From positions 1 through 64,000 of the forward strand of contig CAVZAB010000010.1 in assembly GCA_963773155.1 (NCBI GenBank): 64,000 bases of DNA. The letters are read 5' to 3'. Under the pieces are notes generated by a model that did no database searches, was not told where the DNA came from, and worked only from the letters and a program-made list of their open reading frames with translations. This stretch comes from CAVZAB01 sp963773155. Its GTDB lineage: Bacteria > Pseudomonadota > Alphaproteobacteria > Rhizobiales > Beijerinckiaceae. A program made the position numbers and the translations under genes. Positions 55,317 to 63,785 of the stretch are shown here, in pieces (the first letter of the stretch is position 1; each line of letters opens with the position of its first letter).

Positions 55317-55393
55317 TGGTCGGGGCAGCAGGATTTGAACCTGCGACCTGAAGTACCCAAAACTTCCGCGCTACCAGGCTGCGCTATACCCCG
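55317..55393 (-). tRNA. tRNA-Pro (UGG anticodon)
   Basis: A full cloverleaf of 77 bases. Acceptor CGGGGTA pairs with TGCCCCG; the anticodon stem GAAGT/ACTTC encloses loop TTTGGGT with anticodon TGG; the T arm is GCAGG-TTCAAAT-CCTGC. Discriminator A and the CCA end (55317-55319) are encoded, in contrast to the neighbouring tRNA-Arg. Confidence 0.97.
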
Positions 55394-55480
55394 TTTACCG
55401 AACCCGCGGTTCGAGGCTTGGGCTAGCATGGGTGCTGGTTTGGGACAAGAGTAGCAAAGGTGCCCGCCGGGAGTGGCCGG

Positions 55481-56089
55481 CTAGTGCGAGGCGAGAATAC
55501 CGCCCTCGAGTGGTCTGACTTCGGCCGCCATCAGGCCCTTTGGTCCATCGCCGTAGCGCACCAGGACCGTATCGCCCGGTTTCAATTCGGCAATACCGTA
55601 GCGCCGCAAAGTCTCCATATGGACGAAAATATCCTCTGTCCCCTCGCCGCGTGTCAGAAAACCGAAGCCGCGTGCCCGGTTGAACCATTTGGCTACTGCA
55701 ATTTCGAAGCCGCCAGTCGGCGTCACCTGGACATGGGTTCGTGCCGCAGGCTGCTGGGCGGGATGGACGGCCGTCGATTCATCAATCGACAAAACGCGGA
55801 ACACCTGCAGGCCCTTGGCTCGCTTGGCTGCCTCGCAAACGATCCGCGCGCCCTCGTAGACGGTCTGGAAGCCGTCACGCCGCAATACGGTCACATGCAG
55901 CAGCACGTCCGCCATACCGTTTTCCGGCACGATGAATCCGTAACCCTTCGAGACGTCGAACCATTTGATGTGGCCAACGAGCTCAACCAGTTCAAGATTT
56001 TGATCTTGTGCCGGTTGCGTCGCGAGATCACGACCTGCAGCCGGTGTCAAAGCGGGATCTTTACTGCCCAATGGACTGGCCCCCACCAA
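55481..56089 (-). CDS. Tandem cold-shock-domain protein
   Basis: A 202-residue nucleic-acid-binding protein with two cold-shock domains joined by a linker. Domain 1 (about residues 36-100) has GHIKWFDVSKGYGFIVPENG; domain 2 (about 130-200) has AVAKWFNRARGFGFLTRGEG with DIFVHMETLRRYG. The RNP1 and RNP2 aromatic residues are kept in both. The two-domain form is common in Hyphomicrobiales. The 217-base gap upstream may be a structured leader; I see no gene in it. Confidence 0.94.
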   Translation of the reverse strand: MVGASPLGSKDPALTPAAGRDLATQPAQDQNLELVELVGHIKWFDVSKGYGFIVPENGMADVLLHVTVLRRDGFQTVYEGARIVCEAAKRAKGLQVFRVLSIDESTAVHPAQQPAARTHVQVTPTGGFEIAVAKWFNRARGFGFLTRGEGTEDIFVHMETLRRYGIAELKPGDTVLVRYGDGPKGLMAAEVRPLEGGILASH

Positions 56090-56306
56090 CTTTGCGCAAG
56101 CCCTTGCGCCGCACCAACAGAGCGTGGCGAGCCGTTTCGAGAATACCGATTTGGCCCCCTGCTCTTCTCAATTCAGCCTTGTCGAAGACCGCTGATTCTG
56201 AGAATCACAGGAACAAGGATAGCACCGCCGCGCGCCGGGCAAAGCCCAATAAAGCGGATTGCTTGTGGATGACGATCAAATCGATTCTATGGCTGTCGAT
56301 GCGGCG

Positions 56307-57089
56307 TCATACGTCGCCATTGGCAAACGGCTCGAGCACGCTGCCAATATCAGCCCGCACGACAAGATCGGCCTGATCGTCAAGTGCGGTCGCCGTTTGA
56401 TTGATAATCACCAGCGTTGCGCCGTTTTCCTTCGCAATCAGAGGCAGCGCGGCGGCCGGATAGACCACCAGCGACGAGCCAATAACAAGAAACAGGTCGC
56501 AGGCCAAACTCGCCGCCTTGGCGCGCCGCATTTGCGCGGCGGGCATCGCCTGCCCAAAAGCGATTGTCGCGGATTTGATAATGCCACCGCAGGTTTCGCA
56601 ATTGGGCGGCTCATCGTTAAGGTCAAGCAGCTGCCGCACCGCAGCAAGCGCATAGTGCTGGCCGCATGCCAGACAATGCGCATAGGTTCCGTTGCCGTGC
56701 AGCTCGATGATTTGGTGCGCGGCAAGACCCGAAGCCTGATGCAAACCGTCGATATTCTGTGTGATGATGCAGCTTAATCGACCCGCGCCGGCCAGCCGCG
56801 CCAGTGCCCGATGGCCACGGCCCGGCTGCGCGCCCGAAGAAAGATCGTCGATCGCGAACTTGCGGCGCCAGGCTTCACGCCGCATGTCGCGGCTCGCCAT
56901 GAACGTTTGAAAATCGATCGGCTGATGTGTCAGCCAGGGCGAACCGGCGGAGCGAAAGTCGGGTATGCCGCATTCGGTCGAAATGCCGGCTCCGGTGAAA
57001 CCCACGGTATCGGCGGCTGCGGCCAATATTTGCGCCAGATGGCGCTGCGCCGGTTCGATTGCGTCACGCTCGTAGACTGCCGGCGCCAA
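56307..57089 (-). CDS. Sir2-family NAD-dependent protein deacylase
   Basis: A 260-residue sirtuin that removes acyl groups from lysines using NAD. GAGISTECGIPDFR, TQNIDGLHQASG, the catalytic histidine in ELHGNGTYAHC and two zinc CxxC pairs (CLACG and CETCGG) are intact; GSSLVVYPAA follows. The frame opens at 57407, but TTG at 57089 with a perfect GGAGG box four bases upstream fits the family start. No obvious substrate gene is adjacent. Confidence 0.92.
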   Translation of the reverse strand: MAPAVYERDAIEPAQRHLAQILAAAADTVGFTGAGISTECGIPDFRSAGSPWLTHQPIDFQTFMASRDMRREAWRRKFAIDDLSSGAQPGRGHRALARLAGAGRLSCIITQNIDGLHQASGLAAHQIIELHGNGTYAHCLACGQHYALAAVRQLLDLNDEPPNCETCGGIIKSATIAFGQAMPAAQMRRAKAASLACDLFLVIGSSLVVYPAAALPLIAKENGATLVIINQTATALDDQADLVVRADIGSVLEPFANGDV

Positions 57090-57260
57090 TTTTCCTCCGA
57101 TACCCCGTTCACTCCACGCGCCTTTTTGTCCGTTTGCTTCAAAGGCAAGGCAAGGCGGCAAAGGATTGGTAAACTCTGTCGGCGTAGCTTGGCAACATTG
57201 GAAATCGAACCGTCCGTCCGGCGGCTTGCACCGCACGGCCGGCCAGCGCTTGGCGGCCTC

Positions 57261-57398
57261 ATGCTTACGCGGACCATATCGCAACCCTTTCGACTGAGAC
57301 ACGTGCGCTGGAGCCTGGTCAGTCTCTATGCCGGAGCCGTGTTTTTCGGCCTCGCCTTCTGGTATGCCCTCGCCCGCCTGCTGCTGACCTTGTTTTGA
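57261..57398 (+). CDS. Possible small membrane protein (45 residues)
   Basis: I do not recognise it. MLTRTISQPFRLRHVRW is basic and is followed by one hydrophobic helix (SLYAGAVFFGLAFWYALA) and LLLTLF. It is divergent from the sirtuin gene. The ribosome site is weak. It may be real, like many single-helix proteins, or chance. Confidence 0.35.
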   Translation: MLTRTISQPFRLRHVRWSLVSLYAGAVFFGLAFWYALARLLLTLF

Positions 57399-57621
57399 GG
57401 CGCTCAAGCGACCTTTACCAATTCAACACCAAGACCCGGCTATCCTAGGCCAGCACCGTCCGCGCGCGCCCCCCGCGCATGGCCGATGCTAGGGGCCGTC
57501 CATTGTGCCGCTTTGGATGGCCCCGCCCCCGCATCAATCCACTTCATATTGATCGTCAGCCGCTTGAACGAGCCGCGGCCGGCGCCTATCACCGGGGCCA
57601 TCGCCATGGACATGGAACGGC

Positions 57622-58045
57622 ATGCCACGTTTTTTCAGCCTCTTACTCCTCATTGCTGGTCTTGCCGACTCGGCCGCGGCCGGCGACCGTTTTCAATTGT
57701 TTGTCACCGGCGTCGCAATCGATCCTGGCACCCTTGCTTATGTCTTTACCGCCGTCAAAATCGACAATGTCGAGGCACTTGCCTGGGATTGCAGCGCGCG
57801 GATACCGACGCGACGAGGTGACGGCGCGCGGTCGAGCTGTCGCCGGGCCAATTATCAATGGCGTTTGCCGGGCAATACCGACGTGCGCAGCTTTCCGACC
57901 TATCCATTCGTCGAGAATCTGCAAGACCTACGGACCGATGCCGGCCATGTGGCAATTGGACAGCGGCGACGGCGGCCTGCAGATCTGCGTCAACAATCCC
58001 TATAATGCCACCGCTTCCGGCTGCTTTCTCTTTCTCGAGGAATAA
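57622..58045 (+). CDS. Secreted cysteine-containing orphan protein (frameshifted)
   Basis: I do not recognise this family. A signal peptide (MPRFFSLLLLIAGLADSAAA) precedes a mature domain of about 120 residues. The frame breaks near 57923-57924; removing one A from CAAGACC gives FVENLQTYGPMPAMWQLDSG and leads to QICVNNPYNATASGCFLFLEE. The mature part has four cysteines (WDCSAR, SSCRR, QICVN, SGCFL), enough for two disulfides. It may act in the periplasm. It stands alone among small genes. Confidence 0.55.
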
Positions 58046-58184
58046 TCTGGCGCCATTTGCCCGGCGATTGGCGGCCAAAAGCAAGACCGCGCCCATCTGA
58101 TCGCCTAGATAGGCCTTCTGTCCGGTCGGCCGCAAACGGTGTCGGGAGCGGCCTGCTGCCCGGCGCGATTTCTTCGAAAGTCCG

Positions 58185-58442
58185 ATGTCGCTCACTCCTG
58201 TCCAACTGGCGCGGCTAGGGCTGGCCGCCTTGGTAACATGGGAAATCGCTTTGCATGCGATCCTGTGGACGATCCTTGCCGAGAAGCCACCGGCCACCGA
58301 CGATAATCCGGCGCTGATCGTCGGCTATGTCGCGCTGGCTTTCGCACTGCCCTTAACGGTCTGGGCACTCGGGCGGTTCCTCATCCATTCGGCCGCCATT
58401 TGGCCTGCCAAGGCAAATGGCAATCCGGCCAAAAAGGACTGA
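58185..58442 (+). CDS. Small two-helix membrane protein, hypothetical
   Basis: An 85-residue protein with two hydrophobic helices (about residues 10-32 and 44-65) and a lysine-rich C-terminal tail (KANGNPAKKD), suggesting both ends in the cytoplasm. GAAAG precedes the ATG. It is 72 bases before the AraC regulator and in the same direction. I do not recognise the family. Confidence 0.5.
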   Translation: MSLTPVQLARLGLAALVTWEIALHAILWTILAEKPPATDDNPALIVGYVALAFALPLTVWALGRFLIHSAAIWPAKANGNPAKKD

Positions 58443-58514
58443 CTCCGGCCTTTCGCCGTGCCTGGACGCTGGCGCTGCACCCGATTAGGGTTCGCGCCAG
58501 GAGGCTTTTTGGCG

Positions 58515-59678
58515 ATGCATTCTGGAGCGGAAGCGGAGCAACCCTTTCTCGCCACCGACGGCATTGCCGCGCGGGTCGCTTGGCGGGCGCTCGGCCAGGC
58601 GGGCGTCGATGCAGGACCGCTGCTGGCCAAGGCTGGCATCACAAGGCTGCATTTGAACGAGGTGCCGAAGCGGATCGCCGCGCAAGGTCAGACGCGCTTT
58701 CTCGACCTGGCATCGAGAGCGCTCGCCGATCCTCGGTTCGGCTTCCATCTTGCCCAGAACTTCGATCTCAGGGAGTGCGGCATAATCTATTATCTGATGG
58801 CCGCCTCGCGTGACCGCCATGAGGCCCTGGTCCATCTCGCCCGCTATCTCGCGGTTTCCAATGAGAGCCTGCAGGTGAATATCGCGCCATCCGGCGACGA
58901 GACATGGATTCGTGTCAGCTATCGGCTTGCCCGCCATACCGACCGTCAATTTGCCGAATGGGGATCAGTAGTGCTGGTGCGCGCCCTGCGTGAGCTTGCC
59001 GGAGTGAAGTTGAACGTACAAAAAGTGGTCTACGCGCACGAGCGTGCCGGCGACACGACGGAATATGAGCGGTTCTTTCAATGTCCGGTCCAATTTGGCG
59101 CGACCGAAGATTGCATCGCCTTGACCAAGGCAACGCTGCAAACCCCGCTCCATTCGTCCGACCAATATTTGCTGCGTGTTCTGGTCACCTATTGTGAGGA
59201 GGCGCTGGCCAAGCGCGGCGCCGGCTCTGTAGGCCTCAAGGCTATGGTCGAGAATGCGATCGCGCGCCAACTGCCCAACGGTGTTGCCCAGGCCAATCGC
59301 ATTGCCGAAGAAATCGGCCTCAGCACCAGGACTATGGCCAGGCGGCTCGCCAAGGAAGGCACGAGTTTCGCGGCGATCCTCGACCAATTGCGGCGCGATC
59401 TTGCCCTGCGCTATCTCGAAGAACGCGACTTGTCGCTCAACCAGATAGCCTGGCTGCTCGGCTATGCCGAGGTCACCTCCTTCAATCACGCCTTCCGGCG
59501 CTGGACCGGCAAGAGCCCGAGCGGTGCACGCCGACAGATGGCGACAATGCCGCGCGAGCCTTCGACCTTTGCCAGTCGCCTCGCCGGCCCGCCGAGGGCG
59601 CGACGTTCGGATGTGGCGGCTGGTCGGCGCGGTCATACGAAGGTTCGTGGCGCCAAAAGGCGCGACAGAAGCGAGTGA
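58515..59678 (+). CDS. AraC family transcriptional regulator
   Basis: A 387-residue regulator with an N-terminal AraC-type ligand-binding domain (about 20-210, PF12625 type, with CGIIYYLMAAS) and a C-terminal double helix-turn-helix (about 245-345: IAEEIGLSTRTMARRL, then LALRYLEERDLSLNQIAWLLGYAEVTSFNHAFRRW in two halves). The C-terminal 40 residues are basic and disordered. The ATG at 58515 follows AGGAGG; the frame extends back to a GTG at 58458. The target is unknown; the PerM-like gene is convergent. Confidence 0.9.
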   Translation: MHSGAEAEQPFLATDGIAARVAWRALGQAGVDAGPLLAKAGITRLHLNEVPKRIAAQGQTRFLDLASRALADPRFGFHLAQNFDLRECGIIYYLMAASRDRHEALVHLARYLAVSNESLQVNIAPSGDETWIRVSYRLARHTDRQFAEWGSVVLVRALRELAGVKLNVQKVVYAHERAGDTTEYERFFQCPVQFGATEDCIALTKATLQTPLHSSDQYLLRVLVTYCEEALAKRGAGSVGLKAMVENAIARQLPNGVAQANRIAEEIGLSTRTMARRLAKEGTSFAAILDQLRRDLALRYLEERDLSLNQIAWLLGYAEVTSFNHAFRRWTGKSPSGARRQMATMPREPSTFASRLAGPPRARRSDVAAGRRGHTKVRGAKRRDRSE

Positions 59679-59684
59679 AGGGCT

Positions 59685-61567
59685 CTAAGCGTGCACCCGC
59701 AAATTCGTGGCACCAGCGGCTGCGCCGATGTCCGACCCAGACGTCGCCTCGCCCTGAATGATCAAAGCGGCCTGGTGGAATGAACTCGCGGTGAAATCGG
59801 CCTGGATGGCTTGCCGCAGATCGGCGAGGGCCTTGGGATCTACCGGCGACCATACGGCAAGCAGCAGTTTGGCACGCGGCGATCGGCTGCGCAGACGCCG
59901 CGCGGCAAAATGAATATGGGCAGGTGTTTTCATGTCGAGCACCGACAGGCAGATCAAAGACGTACCGGCAAGGTCGAGATTGGCGAGATTGGCAGCGGTC
60001 AGGACGTCGGACGTCTCGACCCGAACCGGGACGCCATGCGTCCTCGCACAGTGTGGCGAGGATTGCTGCAGCCGCCTGATCGAAATCGCCGTTGACGCCG
60101 ATCACCATGACGGAGCGCCGGGCCTGCCAATCCTGTGCCAATTGCTCGCGCCGTAAGATCGGCAATTTCGACGCATTGGCCATAGTCGAGGCATGCGCCT
60201 CTTTGGCAATCAGCCAATGTTCGTGGGCAATGTCCGAGAGCAACGTTTCGATTGTACCGCGCAACGCCGCTTTGGTGCCGTCAAGAAGCTGGCCGCGTTC
60301 GAAATCCTTTTGTGCCAATAACAGGCCGGGGCGCGCGACATCGTCGCAATAATCGGCCAACGAATGGGCGCCCATGAAGGCTTTGGCCTGCTCTACCGCC
60401 TCGACCGGATCACGGGCCAGCATCCGCTGATAGAAACTCTCCGATTCGGACAGAGCCGGTTCGTCCCCGAACAAGACGTCGAGGAATTTCAGCGCTTCGA
60501 CATGCCGACCAAGAACAACAAGGATGACCGTGAGCGGGGTCGCCAGCACCAAGCCGACCGGTCCCCATAACCAGGCCCAAAAGGTCGCCGCAACAATAAC
60601 CGCAAGCGGCGACAGCCCGGTCGAATGCCCCTCGACGACCGGCTCGATCACCTGTCCAGTGATGATTTCAAGGGTCAGAAACAGCACAGCCGTCTCGATT
60701 ATCATCGACCAGCCGGGGTCGACCGACAGCGCCAGCGCCAGTGGAAAGACCATGCCGAGAATTGAACCAATATAGGGAATGAAGCGCAGAATGCCGGCCA
60801 GAACACCCCACAGAAAGGCACTGGGAATGCCAATGAACCAAAGTCCCGATCCGATTAGAATGGCAAAGCCGGTATTGATCGCGAGCTGGGTCAAGAACAA
60901 GTGGCTCAACCGGTGCGCTGCATCGTCGATGGCCGCCGTCGTATGGGCAATATCGGTCGAGCCGACCAAGCGGATCATTCGGTCGCGGAGATCCTCTCGC
61001 TGGACCAAAATGAAGACGACGAAAATGACGATCATGCCGGTTGTCGCGAGTGGCCCCAGGAGTGGACTGATCAAGCCGCTGATCGTCTGCAACGGGCCGC
61101 CGCTCGGTTCATGCACTTCGACCGGGATCAGCGACTTGTCCGTATTGACCGTCGGGGCGACTGTCGGCCGCGGCGCCGACTGATCGCTGGCACCGATTTG
61201 CTTACCCAGATCCTCGAGAACTTGCGGCACGCTGCAACGTTCCACCGCCGCCGGTTCCGCGCAAACCCTCGATCTTGGTGCTGATTGTTGCCTGGTAACT
61301 CGGCAGGTCGTTGGCGAGCTGGGTGACCTGGCGGGCCATTACGCCGCCGAGAGCGAAAATGAGTCCGAAAGCCAGGAGCACGACCACTAGGACCGCAAGG
61401 CCGCGCGGCATGTGCAGCTTCTGCAAAGCGCGGACCGGCGGCGCCACCATGAAGCCCAAAATGCCGGCAAGCGCAATCGGTAGCAAAACCTCGCGTGCCA
61501 GAAACAAGGCAGCGATGACAATGACCGAAATGAGCAGCGTATTGAGCGTCGAGGAAGCGGAGTTCAC
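59685..61567 (-). CDS. AI-2E/PerM family transporter with a C-terminal Rossmann-like domain (frameshifted twice)
   Basis: A 626-residue membrane protein after correction. The N-terminal 370 residues are the PerM-type exporter with about eight helices and the family motifs GVLAGILRFIPYIGSILGM and GPVGLVLATPLTVILVVLGRH. The remaining 250 residues form a soluble region whose last part (VMVIGVNGDFDQAAAAIL, then DVLTAANLANLDLAG) resembles a cobalamin-type Rossmann fold without its histidine ligand. An extra A (61222-61223) and an extra G (about 60039) break the frame. GTG at 61567 overlaps the upstream stop as GTGA. Substrate unknown. Confidence 0.85.
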
Positions 61568-61965
61568 TGGCGATTTTCCGAACGACGCGAAAGGAATGCG
61601 ACGACCAGCGCGAGTGCGACCGCCCCGAGCGCCACCGGCCGCGCCCCGAAAATAGGCGCAATCTTCGGCAGTGCCGCGGCAATGCTGGAGATTTGAGCAG
61701 CCGGCTCCGGCGACCTGTTGGCCGGGCTGATTAGAATCGGCAAAACACAGGCAAAAGCGGCCAGAAAGGCGAGACAGGCGACGACCAGCGCCGCGGCGAC
61801 TGGCCCGTGGCTCGCGGCAAGCCAGAAGAATAGTGCCGCAAAAAAGCCGGCAAGCGCCAGGATGACAAAAGCAGCGGCGAGCAACAGCAAGGTGACCGGC
61901 CAGGCAAAACGCCGCGCCGCCGATCGTGCCTGATCGTCGGCCAAGCCCACAAGACTGCGCCACAT
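61564..61965 (-). CDS. YqjE/phage-holin-family membrane protein
   Basis: A 133-residue protein with two strong helices (about 23-48 and 56-80), a loop and a third hydrophobic stretch at the C-terminus, matching the PF07332-type holin-like family (YqjE in E. coli). Despite the name the family is not phage-derived here. It overlaps the PerM-like start by four bases and lies 4 bases after the DUF883-like gene, mirroring yqjD-yqjE. Confidence 0.78.
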   Translation of the reverse strand: MWRSLVGLADDQARSAARRFAWPVTLLLLAAAFVILALAGFFAALFFWLAASHGPVAAALVVACLAFLAAFACVLPILISPANRSPEPAAQISSIAAALPKIAPIFGARPVALGAVALALVVAFLSRRSENRQ

Positions 61966-61969
61966 GGGC

Positions 61970-62269
61970 CTATCCCCGAGTCAGGAGGGCAAGCACCAGT
62001 CCGGCCGTGAACGCTATTCCGACCGCCGCCAGCGGATTGCGACGGATCGCTTCGGTCATTTCGGCGGTGGCCTGACTGACCTCCTCGTTGTTGGCGAGAA
62101 ACTCGCGGCCCTCGCGATAAAGATTAGCGGCAGTCGACACGGCCTTGGTCCGCAATTGATCGATCTGGTCGCCCGAAACAAGTTCTTTGGCCGCCTCGAC
62201 AGAGTTTTCGACCGGACCTGCCGGCGCAGCGCTGTCGCGCTGGTGTGCCGGTCCCTGATGTTTTGCCAC
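61970..62269 (-). CDS. DUF883 family (YqjD/ElaB-like) membrane-anchored protein
   Basis: A 99-residue protein with a long amphipathic helical region (VENSVEAAKELVSGDQIDQL) and a C-terminal membrane helix (NPLAAVGIAFTAGLVLALL). In E. coli such proteins tie ribosomes to the inner membrane in stationary phase. GTG at 62269 follows GGAGGG; TTG at 62281 is an alternative. It starts a run with the YqjE-like and PerM-like genes. Confidence 0.75.
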   Translation of the reverse strand: MAKHQGPAHQRDSAAPAGPVENSVEAAKELVSGDQIDQLRTKAVSTAANLYREGREFLANNEEVSQATAEMTEAIRRNPLAAVGIAFTAGLVLALLTRG

Positions 62270-62438
62270 GCATCCCTCCAACTCGTTACATTCAATCGCC
62301 CGGATCCAGCACCGCCGTGCACGGCATGATACTAATTTTGCGGCCGCCGAACCGCCCCGACGCCGACCAGGCCCAATTGGCGGTCCTCGCGCGCAACGCG
62401 GATGCGCTCAGCAGACAAGGCCAGCCAAAGCCGGTGGC

Positions 62439-63044
62439 TCAGGGTGCGATGTAGCCCAAGGGAGCCGTCTGGCCATGGCCCTTCACCGCCGAAACCGAGA
62501 GGCCGAAGGTTAATTTGTCGGTCACCGCATAGTCGAAGCCGGCGCCAACGCTGCCGAGCGTCTGCACATGCGAGGGCGAATTGAGGAAGCCATTGAGCGT
62601 GTCGGTCGCCCCGAGATAGCCGGGACCGAAACCCGGTGCTTTCGGCTTTGCCAGCAGAACGCCGACCGTCACATAGGGCATCAGCCGACCCATGTCGTAG
62701 CCGAGCTTAGCCCGGGTCGCAGCAAAATCCGACCCAACGAAGGGATTGCGTTGTATCGACAGCGGCAGATAGCCAACCGACCCCTCGATGCCGACCACCA
62801 GCCGATTATCGAATTCATGATTATAGCCGGCAAAAGCGGCGCCGCCGACGCCCTTCATATGGCCGCCAGAGAAGCCGACGACTTCGGTGCCGGCATAAAG
62901 ACCCGTCCAGGGATTTGCCTGGCTGTAGGGTTGCGAACTGGCGATCATTGAAGGAAGCGACGCAACGCTGGCATCCGCGGCCAGAGCCGGCCGAGCCATA
63001 CAGAAAACCACCGCCAAGCCGATGCCACTAACAATTGCGCGCAT
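62439..63044 (-). CDS. Outer-membrane beta-barrel protein
   Basis: A 201-residue exported protein. The signal peptide (residues 1-22, ending PALAA) is followed by strands of the small 8-stranded barrel type (GLYAGTEVVGFSGG, GGAAFAGYNHEF, RLVVGIEGSVGYL, RAKLGYDMGRLMPYVTVGVLLA). It ends in LGYIAP rather than the usual terminal aromatic residue, so the last strand may be atypical or shortened. It is related in style, but not obviously in sequence, to the barrel at 53.8 kb. Confidence 0.82.
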   Translation of the reverse strand: MRAIVSGIGLAVVFCMARPALAADASVASLPSMIASSQPYSQANPWTGLYAGTEVVGFSGGHMKGVGGAAFAGYNHEFDNRLVVGIEGSVGYLPLSIQRNPFVGSDFAATRAKLGYDMGRLMPYVTVGVLLAKPKAPGFGPGYLGATDTLNGFLNSPSHVQTLGSVGAGFDYAVTDKLTFGLSVSAVKGHGQTAPLGYIAP

Positions 63045-63177
63045 GCCAATCCCTCAAATCCACACCGGAAGCGTCCGCCGGTCCAGTTTTCCCGTCGAAC
63101 GGCCGGCCAGGGGCAAAGCCGCCTGGCCCACTTCTACCACACTCGCGGCCCCCGCATCCAGCGCAGCCGGAGTAAGG

Positions 63178-63576
63178 TCATGAAGGCTCCGGCAAATGGC
63201 AGCAGACCGCAAGCTTGTTGCCATCAGGATCGCGAAAATAGGCGCCATAATAATCTTGATGGTAGTGCGGCCGCAACCCCGGCATGCCCTCGCAGGAACC
63301 GCCCATGGCGAGCGCACAGGCGTGGGCGGCGCGCACAGCCTCGCGCGAGGAGGCTAGCAGCGCAATCATCGTGCCGTTGCCAGCCGCAGCCGGCGCCCGG
63401 TCATAGGGCGCGCCGATGAGAAACAGGGGCCGCTCCGCCTGGCTTGGCGCCCACCCCGCCCAGGGCCGTTCGCGGTCGCAAAATTTCAAGCGCAGACCCA
63501 ACCCCGCGAGCAACGCGCCATAAAAGGAAAAAGCCCGCTCAAAATCGCGGATTCCCACGAAAATATGCGATAGCAT
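63178..63576 (-). CDS. VOC family (glyoxalase/bleomycin-resistance fold) protein
   Basis: A 132-residue two-module VOC protein. MLSHIFVGIRDFERAFSFY with the first metal histidine, RPLFLIGAPYD, and YYGAYFRDPDGNKLAVCCH with the typical FxDPDGN are visible. The family includes lyases, dioxygenases and binding proteins, so no reaction can be assigned. Confidence 0.88.
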   Translation of the reverse strand: MLSHIFVGIRDFERAFSFYGALLAGLGLRLKFCDRERPWAGWAPSQAERPLFLIGAPYDRAPAAAGNGTMIALLASSREAVRAAHACALAMGGSCEGMPGLRPHYHQDYYGAYFRDPDGNKLAVCCHLPEPS

Positions 63577-63785
63577 TGCTTTTATCCCACTTTCCGCGCT
63601 GCTGGATCACGTCAAGCCAGGCTCGGCGGCAGCGCCCTATTGCCTATTGGAGTTTTCTCATCGAAAACAGCGACCGAGAACGCCAAGCGGCTCGTCTTCG
63701 CCGCTCAACGGATGGCATGCGCGCCTTTGCCTGCCAACCCTGAAAGTTCTAACGCTTGGCCAGGCGAGCGCGGCCAAAGGAAACC

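Noticed and set aside
54838..55393. tRNA genes as integration sites of a mobile element
   Set aside because: No integrase, direct repeat or foreign gene block lies nearby; neighbours are core genes.
4744..61567. Widespread programmed +1 frameshifting
   Set aside because: Apart from prfB, no site has a slow codon or stop plus an internal Shine-Dalgarno element, and the sites share no motif.
61564..61965. Phage-derived holin
   Set aside because: The family name is misleading; the DUF883 and PerM-like context indicates a chromosomal YqjE-type protein.
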